Shown: positions 44,414 to 52,751 of the stretch, in pieces
How the letters are laid out: the number at the start of each line of letters is the position of its first letter
How positions within the stretch are numbered: position 1 is the first letter of the stretch
Assembly (NCBI RefSeq): GCF_900890705.1
Contig: NZ_CAAHFH010000002.1
Coordinates: 2,179,458-2,243,457 of the forward strand
DNA: 64,000 nt
Direction: 5' to 3'
From: Pontiella sulfatireligans
Lineage (GTDB): Bacteria > Verrucomicrobiota > Kiritimatiellia > Kiritimatiellales > Pontiellaceae
Notes under the pieces: generated by a model
What the model saw: only the letters and a program-made list of their open reading frames with translations
Database searches by the model: none
Told to the model about the DNA's origin: nothing
Made by a program: the position numbers and the translations under genes

Positions 44414-45787
44414 ATGAAGATTTCTCGAAGAACATCATTGTTTGCGACGGGCGCCACGGCGGCGTGTTCGCTGATCCCCGGCAAGGTGCTGGGTGCAAAT
44501 GAAAAGGTGAACGTGGCGTGGATCGGCGTTGGCGGGCGCGGCAACCGGCTGCTGAGCAACTTTGAGCGCTCCGGCGTTCTTAACGTCGTTGCTTTATGCG
44601 ACGTGGATCCGACGAGTGTCTACATGCAGGAAGCCACCAGCCGTTTCCCGGATGCGAAGGTCTATCAGGACTGGCGCAAGCTGTTTGATGAAATGCCGAA
44701 CGCATTCGATGCCGTTACCGTCATGGTTCCTGATCATTCGCACTTCCCGGTCACGATGGCGGCGATGGCGATCGGCAAGCATGTCTACACCGAAAAGCCG
44801 CTGGCGCGCACCTTCCAGGAAATTGAGCTGATGACGGCCGCGGCTCAGCGGCACGGCGTAGTCAACCAGATGGGCAACCAAGGTTTTTCCGAAGACAACT
44901 ATTTCCAGTTTAAGGCGTGGCAGGAAGCCGGCATCATCAAAGATGTCCAACACGTCGATGCCTACATCAACCTGGGTTTCGCTTGGTACAAGCACCATTA
45001 CGATAAGACACAGGCCATCACCGGCTACCCGACCGGCGAGATTAAGCCGGACGGCGTCGATTGGGATGTCTGGCTCGGCACGACACCGGAACATGAATAC
45101 AGTACGCTGTACGCGCGCAACAAATGGCGTGGCTGGCAGCAGTGGGGCACCGGCGCTTTCGGCGACTGGGGCGCGCACGTTTTTGATACGATGCACCACT
45201 TCCTCGAACTCGGCATGCCGGAAAAGATTACCGTTAAAAAATTGGAGGGGCATAACGACTTTATTTTCCCGCTGGCCACGACGCTGAATTTCCAATTCCC
45301 GGAGCGCAACGGCCTGCCGGCAATGGATGTCGACTACTATGACGGATGGACCAACCTGTGTCCCGTTCCGCCGGAGTATGCCGGGCGCACGATGGATACC
45401 AAAAAAGATCCGGGTAAGTTTCTCTACACCAAGGACACGGTATTCAAGGGCGGACACCATGGACAGCCGTTGGAAATCATCCCCTATGAAAAAATGCGCG
45501 AGCTGCTGAAGGCCGGTTCGCTGCCGCGCAACTTCGGAAAACATTCCGACCACTACGCCAACTTTTTGCTGTCCTGCCGGGGCGATGAACAGGCGCGCTC
45601 GCCGTTCTCGATTTCAGGGCCGCTTTCGCAGTTTCTGATTCTCGGGTCGCTGGTGCAGCGCATCGGCGCCCAGGGCGACGTGCTGGAGTTCGACCGCGCA
45701 ACCAACCGATTTAAAAACAATGAGCTGGCGAACAGCCTGCTCAAAGACACCCCGCGCAAAGGATGGGAGCAGTATTATGCTCTTTAG
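44414..45787 (+). CDS. Tat-exported Gfo/Idh/MocA oxidoreductase, second paralogue
   Basis: A 457-aa oxidoreductase starting MKISRRTSLFATGATAACS, a Tat signal. GVGGRGNRL forms the dinucleotide loop and TEKPLARTFQE carries the catalytic Lys. It is very similar in the first ~60 residues and throughout to the protein at 38938, so the two arose by duplication. Its ribosome site is AGGAAG. The last 11 bp overlap the next sulfatase gene, so the two are co-expressed; a role in the same sugar pathway is inferred. Confidence 0.9.
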   Translation: MKISRRTSLFATGATAACSLIPGKVLGANEKVNVAWIGVGGRGNRLLSNFERSGVLNVVALCDVDPTSVYMQEATSRFPDAKVYQDWRKLFDEMPNAFDAVTVMVPDHSHFPVTMAAMAIGKHVYTEKPLARTFQEIELMTAAAQRHGVVNQMGNQGFSEDNYFQFKAWQEAGIIKDVQHVDAYINLGFAWYKHHYDKTQAITGYPTGEIKPDGVDWDVWLGTTPEHEYSTLYARNKWRGWQQWGTGAFGDWGAHVFDTMHHFLELGMPEKITVKKLEGHNDFIFPLATTLNFQFPERNGLPAMDVDYYDGWTNLCPVPPEYAGRTMDTKKDPGKFLYTKDTVFKGGHHGQPLEIIPYEKMRELLKAGSLPRNFGKHSDHYANFLLSCRGDEQARSPFSISGPLSQFLILGSLVQRIGAQGDVLEFDRATNRFKNNELANSLLKDTPRKGWEQYYAL

Positions 45788-47450
45788 ATCCAGAGAGGTT
45801 CTGTTCACAGTGCTTGCCCTGTTCGCATTGACTGCGAGCGGGGGCGCCGAACGACCGAACGTCATTGTTTTCTTTACCGATGACTTGGATTTTGATGAAA
45901 CCCCGCCGGGGTTGTATGACCTTGAGCGCTTTCCCAGCCACACCGGGATGAAGCAACAGGGCTTCTACGACGACGACCTTCCGAAGTTTGATGCGCCGCA
46001 AGGCGACTTTTTTGAAAACCCGACCATGCTGATGCCGAACCTTCAGCAGCTCGCGAAGGACGGCATGGTGCTGGAGCGGTTTTACATCACGTCGCCGATC
46101 TGTACGCCGAGCCGCTACTCGATACTGACCGGTCGCTATGCCAGCCGCAGCAAAGGGTTCCAGAAAAAATATCCGGCAGGCAAGTCGGCCAGCGTGGACT
46201 GGAGCGCAACACTGCTGCCGACGGAAAGCAATTTGCCTAAGGCTTTGCAGAAAGCAGGCTACACTACGGGTATGGTTGGCAAATGGCATAACGGACACGG
46301 TGCCGGGGCTTATAATTCCGAACTTCGGAACATGAAGCTTTCCGATCCGGGCGTGAACGAGAAGGTGAAAGAAGCGCAGCGGTTGGAATGCGAAACGATG
46401 CAGAAAGAACAGGGCTTCGATTATGCCGCCAGTCTGCAGATGGGGAATGTCGGCGCGCTGAAGGCCCCGAAGGAACTTCGGCAGGAAAATCTGGAGTGGG
46501 TGACGCAGGGCGCTCTCGACTTTATTGAACAGGAACATGAGAAGCCGTTCTTCCTCTACGTGTCGTTGCCGCTGCCGCATCGGCAGTATTACGATTCGCA
46601 AGCCCGCAATCCGAATGCGGCCTATTGGTTCTCGCGCGATGCGCGTGGCACACCCGGCGGTTGGCTGGACGAGGTTTCCGACTGTATGCCGCCGCGTGAT
46701 GATGTGGTGCGGCGCTGCAAGGAAGCCGGCATTCCGATGGTGAATACGATGGGGACCTATATTGACGACAGCTTAGGCGCGATTCTCCAGACATTGGAAA
46801 AACAGGGGCTTGCCGAAAACACGATGGTAATCTTTACCAGCGACCACCAGAGCCGCGGCAAAAATACCGTGGGCGAAGCGGCGCGCGTTCCGTTTGTTGT
46901 CCGCTGGCCCGGCAAGGTTGCCGCGGGGTCCCGCAAGGCCGGCATCAGCTCCAATGTGGATCTGGTGAGCACGATTCTCGATGTGGCCGGCTCCAAAGAG
47001 TCCGGCGATGTCGGCATGGACGGCCAAAGCATGCTGCCGATGCTGACGACAGAAGAGGCACACTGCAGAGACTCCCTTTATCTGGAAGTGATGCACACCC
47101 GCGCGGTGGTTTCCAAACGTTGGAAATATATTGCCGGCCGCGCTCCGGCCGAAATCGAAGAGTTGATGGCGCAGGATTCCATCCAGGCATTGGAACAACA
47201 ACGCCGGCGCCGGGTTTCCTGGGACGGCCGAATAAACACACCCGAAAACGTCAGTAAAGGTGTGATCATGGATGGCGACCGCGAGTTTCCCGGCTATTTT
47301 GACCGCGACCAGCTCTACGATCTCGATGCCGATCCGTTCGAGCAAAATAATCTGGCCGGCGATCCGGCCAATGCAGAAACACTGAACGAAATGAAAGAGT
47401 TGTTGAAAGGCTACCTTGCCGGCCTTCCGCATCCCTTTGGCGAGTTTTAA
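45777..47450 (+). CDS. Secreted S1 sulfatase
   Basis: A 557-aa sulfatase. I start at MLFRSREVLFTVLALFALT, a signal peptide, overlapping the end of the Gfo gene. The metal motif is FFTDDLDFDETPPG (Asp35-Asp36) and the formylglycine core is C109-T-P-S-R113 with LTGRYASRS. About 55 extra residues between the metal site and the core (PPGLYDLERFPSHTG onward) distinguish it from the sulfatases of the first operon. FTSDHQSRGKN gives the second metal site. Substrate unknown. Confidence 0.9.
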   Translation: MLFRSREVLFTVLALFALTASGGAERPNVIVFFTDDLDFDETPPGLYDLERFPSHTGMKQQGFYDDDLPKFDAPQGDFFENPTMLMPNLQQLAKDGMVLERFYITSPICTPSRYSILTGRYASRSKGFQKKYPAGKSASVDWSATLLPTESNLPKALQKAGYTTGMVGKWHNGHGAGAYNSELRNMKLSDPGVNEKVKEAQRLECETMQKEQGFDYAASLQMGNVGALKAPKELRQENLEWVTQGALDFIEQEHEKPFFLYVSLPLPHRQYYDSQARNPNAAYWFSRDARGTPGGWLDEVSDCMPPRDDVVRRCKEAGIPMVNTMGTYIDDSLGAILQTLEKQGLAENTMVIFTSDHQSRGKNTVGEAARVPFVVRWPGKVAAGSRKAGISSNVDLVSTILDVAGSKESGDVGMDGQSMLPMLTTEEAHCRDSLYLEVMHTRAVVSKRWKYIAGRAPAEIEELMAQDSIQALEQQRRRRVSWDGRINTPENVSKGVIMDGDREFPGYFDRDQLYDLDADPFEQNNLAGDPANAETLNEMKELLKGYLAGLPHPFGEF

Positions 47451-47504
47451 CAAGAGCGGTTTGGGGAGCACGGTATGGTCAATAAAGTGTACGGAGAAAT
47501 GAAA

Positions 47505-50498
47505 ATGAAAAAATGGGCAGTTACTTTCATGGCGTTGAGCACAGTTGTTCTTTCCGGCGTCGGGGATGCCTGTGATATTCGCGGTCACTGGCGGTTGGAT
47601 GACGGCACGGGAATGCAAATCAGCGACGACTCCGGCAACGGAAACATTGGATTTTCTAAAGGCGCTGAATGGGAACGCGGTGTTCGGAACTCCTGCCTGC
47701 TGTTTTCCGGTGGGGATGGATTTGTAAACTGCGGGAATGATTCGAGCCTGAGCCCGGCCGATGCATTGACCGTTGAGGCCTGGGTGAAACCATGGAATCT
47801 GCCCTATAAAAGTTTTCCAACCGTTGTAACCAAAAAGGGCTCCTACGAGTTCCGCTTTGCACCGGGCGGTAAGCTCTCAATTCTACTGACGCTCGACGGC
47901 AAAGCGGTGGAGCTGACCTCGAACCGCACCGAATGGAAAAACGGCGTCTGGATTTATGTGGCGGCAACCTATGACGGGGAAACAATCACCCTTTACACGG
48001 ATGGAGCGAAGGACAGCGAGCTGAAGGCTTCCGGCAAAATCGATAAAAGCAGGTCATACTGCTTTATCGGCTCTGTGAACGGAGAGACGCGGACCATCGG
48101 GCGCATGGACGAGGTGCGGGTTGCGGGCAAGGCGTTGTCCGCGGATCAAATCAACGCATCCTACAACGAAGGAGCGTTCGACATGGTGCGCGAAGCCACT
48201 GAGTTCAGCGCCTATTTTGAAAAAGAAAACAAACGCGAGCCGAAGGCCGCGGTGCCGGGTTTCCTGTGGATCGACGCCGAGGATTTTGATGATTACGGCG
48301 GCTGGTGGATGGATACCCAGTTTGTGCCGCAGATGGGGTCGCCGTATCTGATTGCAGCGGGAATCGGCAAGCCGGTGGCCGATGCAACGACCACGATCAA
48401 TGTTCCAAAGTCTGGAAAGTGGCGGCTTTGGGTTCGCACTAAGAATTGGCTGAAGAGCCATTCGCCGGGCCAGTTCAAGGTGAGCGTTGGTGGAAAGGAA
48501 TCTGAAAAGGTTTTCGGTACGGCCCCCTCTGATGAATGGGCCTGGCAGCTGGGCGGCACCTTTGATCTGGAAAAGGGCGAAGCGGCATTGGCCATCAGCG
48601 ACGAGACCGGATGGTACGGTCGCATCGACGCCATCATTCTGGCCAAAGACATGCAGTATGCGCCACCGGAAGGGCTGCTGGCCTATAAATCGGAACGGGC
48701 CCGCCTGACCGGGGACGATACGACGGTTGATGAAATGGGCAACTATGACGTGATTGTGGTCGGCGCCGGCGTCGCCGGAATCAATGCGGCGATTGCATCG
48801 GCCCGCACCGGAGCGAAAACGGCGCTGATTCAGGATCGTCCAATGATTGGAGGAAACAACAGTCTCGAGCTGGGTGTGGTCGTTTCCGGGCCGGCGCAGC
48901 ACAACCATCCGAATTCACGCGAGAGCGGGCTTAACGAAGAGATCGGCCGGGAGCGGGCCTATCACTATCACGGCAAGTGGAGCCGGGGCGCGGAAAACAT
49001 TGTGGCCAACGAGCCTAACCTGAGCGTCTTTCTGAACACGCACGTTAATGAAGTGGAAAAAAAAGGCTCAACGATCACCGCGGTGAAAGCGTTCAATATG
49101 GTGGACGGCAAGCGCACCCGCTACACGGCGAAACAGTTCATCGACTGCACGGGCGATGGATGGCTCGGTTATTATGCCGGAGCGGAATACCGTCTCGGCC
49201 GTGAAGCACGCACGGAGTTCAATGAGAGCAACGCCCCGGAACAGCCGGACAACATTACGATGAGTGGCTGCCTGATGCAGGGGCATACGCTTTGCTACAA
49301 CACAACGAAGATGGATGCGCCGCAACCATTCAACGGACCGGAGTGGCTGTGGGATCTGACGCCGAACACGGAATACATTGAAGCCCGCAAAATGTTTGAC
49401 GGCAGCCACACCTATGGCCGCTGGTGGCACGAAAACCGCGGCGATGTCGATGACCTGTGGGATCCGGAAAATGCGCGCGACGAACTGATTGTTCTGAATC
49501 TCAGCTATTTTAACTGGGTCAAAAAACATTCGAGCCTGAAGGAGAAGGCCGAGAATTATGTGATGACGACTCTTCCAATCGGAAACGCGAAACGCGAAAC
49601 GCGCCGCCTGATGGGCGACCATATCCTGACGCAGGATGAAGTGCTGAGCGCCAAACCGTTCGCGGACCGCATTGCGCATGGCGGGTGGTCGCTTGATATT
49701 CATAATCCGGAAGGCATCTTTTCAAAAGACGGCCCGTTCGATTTCAACACGCATTCACCGCTCAACCACATCCCGTTCCGGATTCTCTATTCGAAGAACG
49801 TCGATAACCTGCTGTTTGCCGGTCGCAATGTTTCCACAACGCATGTCGCCCTAGGCACCGTGCGGGTGCAGGGCACAACCGGCGTGGTGGGACAGGCGGC
49901 CGGAACGGCGGCGGCTATGTGTGTGGACAAAAAGGTCAATCCGCGCGGTCTGTACCAAAAACATATGACCGAGCTCCAGCAGCGGCTGCTGAAAGACGAC
50001 CAGTATATCATCGGCCTGAAAAACGAAGATTCGAAGGATCTGGCCCTGAAAGCCAAAGTAACGGCATCCAGCTTCCAGACGGGCGGCGAACCGGAGAATG
50101 TAATCAGCGGGGTGACCCGCATTGTCGGTGACGCAAAGAACATGTGGATCTCGGATTCGGCCAAGTCCATGCCACAGTGGATCGAGCTCGATTTCCAGGC
50201 ATTGGAAAAAGTCAACGCGGTCTACCTGACCTTCGATACCGATCTGAATGACAAACGCCACTGCTCGTGGGAGCATAAGGAAAACGAACGTTTCGTGCCG
50301 GAGTCCGTCCGAAATTACCGGATTGAAATTTTTGATGGCAAGGATTGGGCGACCGTTGCCGAGGTTGACAACAACTATCAGCGCCGCCGTATCCACCGTT
50401 TTCCGAAGGAGAAAGCATCAAAGGTCCGGGTGACCGTTGAACAGACGAATGGCGACTCCTCCGCACGCATCTTTGAAGTTCGAGCTTACAACGAGTAG
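47505..50498 (+). CDS. Secreted LamG / FAD-dependent oxidoreductase / F5-8C fusion
   Basis: A 997-aa protein with signal peptide. I choose the ATG at 47505 because GGAG is eight bases upstream. Residues ~25-210 are a LamG/concanavalin-like domain (IRGHWRLDDGTGMQISDDSG, MDEVRVAGKALSADQI). A second beta-sandwich spans ~230-390. The FAD-binding motif VIVVGAGVAGINAA lies near residue 415, and the oxidoreductase part ends around RVQGTTGVVGQAAGTAAAMC. The last ~140 residues look like an F5/8 type C (discoidin) domain. Combining two carbohydrate-binding modules with an FAD oxidoreductase suggests oxidation of a bound glycan. It begins 54 bp after the sulfatase. Confidence 0.85.
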   Translation: MKKWAVTFMALSTVVLSGVGDACDIRGHWRLDDGTGMQISDDSGNGNIGFSKGAEWERGVRNSCLLFSGGDGFVNCGNDSSLSPADALTVEAWVKPWNLPYKSFPTVVTKKGSYEFRFAPGGKLSILLTLDGKAVELTSNRTEWKNGVWIYVAATYDGETITLYTDGAKDSELKASGKIDKSRSYCFIGSVNGETRTIGRMDEVRVAGKALSADQINASYNEGAFDMVREATEFSAYFEKENKREPKAAVPGFLWIDAEDFDDYGGWWMDTQFVPQMGSPYLIAAGIGKPVADATTTINVPKSGKWRLWVRTKNWLKSHSPGQFKVSVGGKESEKVFGTAPSDEWAWQLGGTFDLEKGEAALAISDETGWYGRIDAIILAKDMQYAPPEGLLAYKSERARLTGDDTTVDEMGNYDVIVVGAGVAGINAAIASARTGAKTALIQDRPMIGGNNSLELGVVVSGPAQHNHPNSRESGLNEEIGRERAYHYHGKWSRGAENIVANEPNLSVFLNTHVNEVEKKGSTITAVKAFNMVDGKRTRYTAKQFIDCTGDGWLGYYAGAEYRLGREARTEFNESNAPEQPDNITMSGCLMQGHTLCYNTTKMDAPQPFNGPEWLWDLTPNTEYIEARKMFDGSHTYGRWWHENRGDVDDLWDPENARDELIVLNLSYFNWVKKHSSLKEKAENYVMTTLPIGNAKRETRRLMGDHILTQDEVLSAKPFADRIAHGGWSLDIHNPEGIFSKDGPFDFNTHSPLNHIPFRILYSKNVDNLLFAGRNVSTTHVALGTVRVQGTTGVVGQAAGTAAAMCVDKKVNPRGLYQKHMTELQQRLLKDDQYIIGLKNEDSKDLALKAKVTASSFQTGGEPENVISGVTRIVGDAKNMWISDSAKSMPQWIELDFQALEKVNAVYLTFDTDLNDKRHCSWEHKENERFVPESVRNYRIEIFDGKDWATVAEVDNNYQRRRIHRFPKEKASKVRVTVEQTNGDSSARIFEVRAYNE

Positions 50499-50499
50499 A

Positions 50500-51891
50500 A
50501 TGAGGCTGAGCGTGAAGACAAACCTTATAACCCTGACTCTGTCAGTCTCCATTTTATCTGCTGTTGCCGTGGAGCAAAAACCCAACATTATCATGATCTT
50601 TGCCGACGACATGGGCTATGGAGACGCTGGGTGCTACGGCTATGACAATCTGGTTCCGACGCCCAACATTGACCGCCTGGCCGAACAGGGCATCCGCTTT
50701 ACGCAGGGTTATGTGACGGCGTCGGCCTGCGGACCGAGCCGCTATGGATTACTGACGGGCATGTATCAGCAAAAGTATGGCGTTCAGTGGAATCAAGACA
50801 CGTGGAGCGATCTGAAAAACGGAGAGGCCGAAACCCTCGCCGACAATCGGATTCCTGCGGGCCATCTCATGATGAACCAGGCTCTGGGGCGGGCGGGGTA
50901 CGTTACCGGTATGTCCGGTAAATCAAATATGCCGTGCTATCCGAAAACCACGTTCGATGAATACAAGTGGGTCATGGCGTTCGGCGGGCAATATTTCCCC
51001 GATGAAACCGGACACTATGCCGGGGTGGATGAACCCGTTGCCCGTGGCGGACATAAACGTATTCTCTGGGGGCCGGAGCGCGAGGGCGATGTATATCTGA
51101 CCGACCGGCTGGGCGACCATGCCGTAGACTTTATCGAGCGTCACAAACAGGAGCCGTTTTTCTATTATCTGGCATTCAATGCACCGCATAGTCCGATGCA
51201 GGCCAAGATCAGTCATAAACCACAGGTGGCCCATCTGAAAACAGAGGCCACCAGGATGTACGGGGCCATGCTGCTCTCGATGGATGAAAATATTGGCAAG
51301 GTGCTGGATAAGCTGAATGAGCTGGGGCTTTCCGAAAACACCATCGTCGCCTTTGCCAGCGACAACGGCGCCACCTTTGCGTACAACGTCGACTGGCCCG
51401 AAGACTGGCCGAAAGAGATGCTCGGAAGCGTCGGCCCGTTGCGCGGCAAAAAAGGAACCAATTTTGAAGGAGGCAACCGCGTTCCTTTCATCATTCGCTG
51501 GCCGAGCAGGCTTAAAGCCGGACAGGTGTACGAACAACCGGTCAGCACCCTCGACCTCTACCCGACTTTTTGCGCGGCGGCAGAGGCCGGGGTGACGAAA
51601 GAGACCAGGCTCGATGGCGTGGATCTCTACCCGTTCCTCGCCGGGAAAGAGAGCGGTGCTCCGCATGAAACCCTCTACTGGTTCCATGATGACGGCGGGG
51701 CCGTACGGCATGGGAAATGGAAGCTACTCGTTTGGAAAGACATGCGCTGGCTCTATGACTTGGATGCCGATATCTCAGAGTCGAAGGATCTGATTAAGCA
51801 ACATCCCGAAGTGGCTGCCCAGCTGGAAAAGAAATATATGGATTTTGTAACCCCGCTGCCGCCTGCACTTAACCAGGCGGCCCGAAAGTAA
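50500..51891 (+). CDS. Secreted S1 sulfatase
   Basis: A 463-aa sulfatase. I start at MRLSVKTNLITLTLSVS because it is one base after the previous stop and begins the signal peptide; the longer frame upstream overlaps the previous gene. The metal site is FADDMGYGDAGCYG (Asp36-Asp37) and the formylglycine core is C77-G-P-S-R81. It is an arylsulfatase A-like enzyme (DDMGYGD). GMSGKSNMP replaces the common GKWHLG. Confidence 0.92.
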   Translation: MRLSVKTNLITLTLSVSILSAVAVEQKPNIIMIFADDMGYGDAGCYGYDNLVPTPNIDRLAEQGIRFTQGYVTASACGPSRYGLLTGMYQQKYGVQWNQDTWSDLKNGEAETLADNRIPAGHLMMNQALGRAGYVTGMSGKSNMPCYPKTTFDEYKWVMAFGGQYFPDETGHYAGVDEPVARGGHKRILWGPEREGDVYLTDRLGDHAVDFIERHKQEPFFYYLAFNAPHSPMQAKISHKPQVAHLKTEATRMYGAMLLSMDENIGKVLDKLNELGLSENTIVAFASDNGATFAYNVDWPEDWPKEMLGSVGPLRGKKGTNFEGGNRVPFIIRWPSRLKAGQVYEQPVSTLDLYPTFCAAAEAGVTKETRLDGVDLYPFLAGKESGAPHETLYWFHDDGGAVRHGKWKLLVWKDMRWLYDLDADISESKDLIKQHPEVAAQLEKKYMDFVTPLPPALNQAARK

Positions 51892-51906
51892 TAGGAAAAC
51901 CAACCC

Positions 51907-52656
51907 ATGAAAAAAATGCTTACCTTTCTTCTTCTGATCGCTGCCTCCGCCTCGGCTGGCGTAGCCAATAAGTTTCCCAAGTTGCCGAACGGTTGGCATG
52001 TTCACGACATGGATCGGCCGCTTCCAAAGGTTGTAACGCCGGGGCAAACAGATTCTGACGCGCCGTCGGATGCCATCGTTCTGTTCGACGGATCGAACTT
52101 CAATGCGTGGTGGGGCGGGAAGGATGGAACCGTTCCGTGGATCCTGGGTGAAGGCTTTATGGAGGTGGTTCCAAAGACTGGAAGTGTTTTGAGCCGCCAA
52201 AAGTTCGGCGATGTTCAGCTCCATGTAGAGTGGGCCGCTCCGGCCGAGGTGGTTGAAGAAGCGCAGCGCCGGGGAAACAGCGGCGTCTTTATGATGGGAA
52301 AATATGAAATCCAGATTATGGATGCGTGGGAAAACACAGCCTATCCGGACGGCATGGCCGGCGCGGTGTATGGCCAGACGCCGGCGCTGGTGAACGTCTG
52401 TAAACAGCCGGGCGAGTGGCAAAGCTTTGACATCTTTTTTACGGCGCCGGTATTCAAGGGCGGCGAACTGGTCACTCCGGCTTATGTGACTATTCTGCAG
52501 AACGGGGTGCTGGTGCAGAACCACATGGAAATCTACGGGCCGACAGAGCACAACAAGGCTCCGCCCTACAAAGTGCATGCGGACAAGCTTCCGATTGTGC
52601 TGCAGAACCACGGCCAGTCTGTCCGTTTCCGGAATATCTGGGTGCGGGAACTCTAA
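51907..52656 (+). CDS. Secreted DUF1080 (3-keto-disaccharide hydrolase-like) protein
   Basis: A 249-aa protein with signal peptide. The domain starts with IVLFDGSNFNAWWGG, the hallmark opening of DUF1080, and continues with the concanavalin-like DVQLHVEWAAP and RGNSGVFMMGKYEIQIMDAW. Some DUF1080 members cleave 3-keto-glycosides made by Gfo/Idh/MocA-type oxidoreductases. The two Gfo paralogues in this locus therefore make a 3-keto route for glycan cleavage plausible here. 15 bp separate it from the sulfatase before it. Confidence 0.88.
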   Translation: MKKMLTFLLLIAASASAGVANKFPKLPNGWHVHDMDRPLPKVVTPGQTDSDAPSDAIVLFDGSNFNAWWGGKDGTVPWILGEGFMEVVPKTGSVLSRQKFGDVQLHVEWAAPAEVVEEAQRRGNSGVFMMGKYEIQIMDAWENTAYPDGMAGAVYGQTPALVNVCKQPGEWQSFDIFFTAPVFKGGELVTPAYVTILQNGVLVQNHMEIYGPTEHNKAPPYKVHADKLPIVLQNHGQSVRFRNIWVREL

Positions 52657-52670
52657 AATACAGAACAGCT

Positions 52671-52729
52671 TAAAGGCTGGACTACTTACTCCTCGATAGC
52701 GGAATTGAGTGCATGTAGTCCACGCTTTA
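52671..52729. repeat. Inverted repeat with GGACTAC arms
   Basis: TAAAGGCTGGACTAC (52671-52685) is the near reverse complement of GTAGTCCACGCTTTA (52715-52729), 13 of 15 positions. It lies in the 95-bp spacer between two genes. It could act as a weak terminator or is a repeat element. Confidence 0.5.
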
Positions 52730-52751
52730 GCGTGTTCCACGAAAGGAAATA

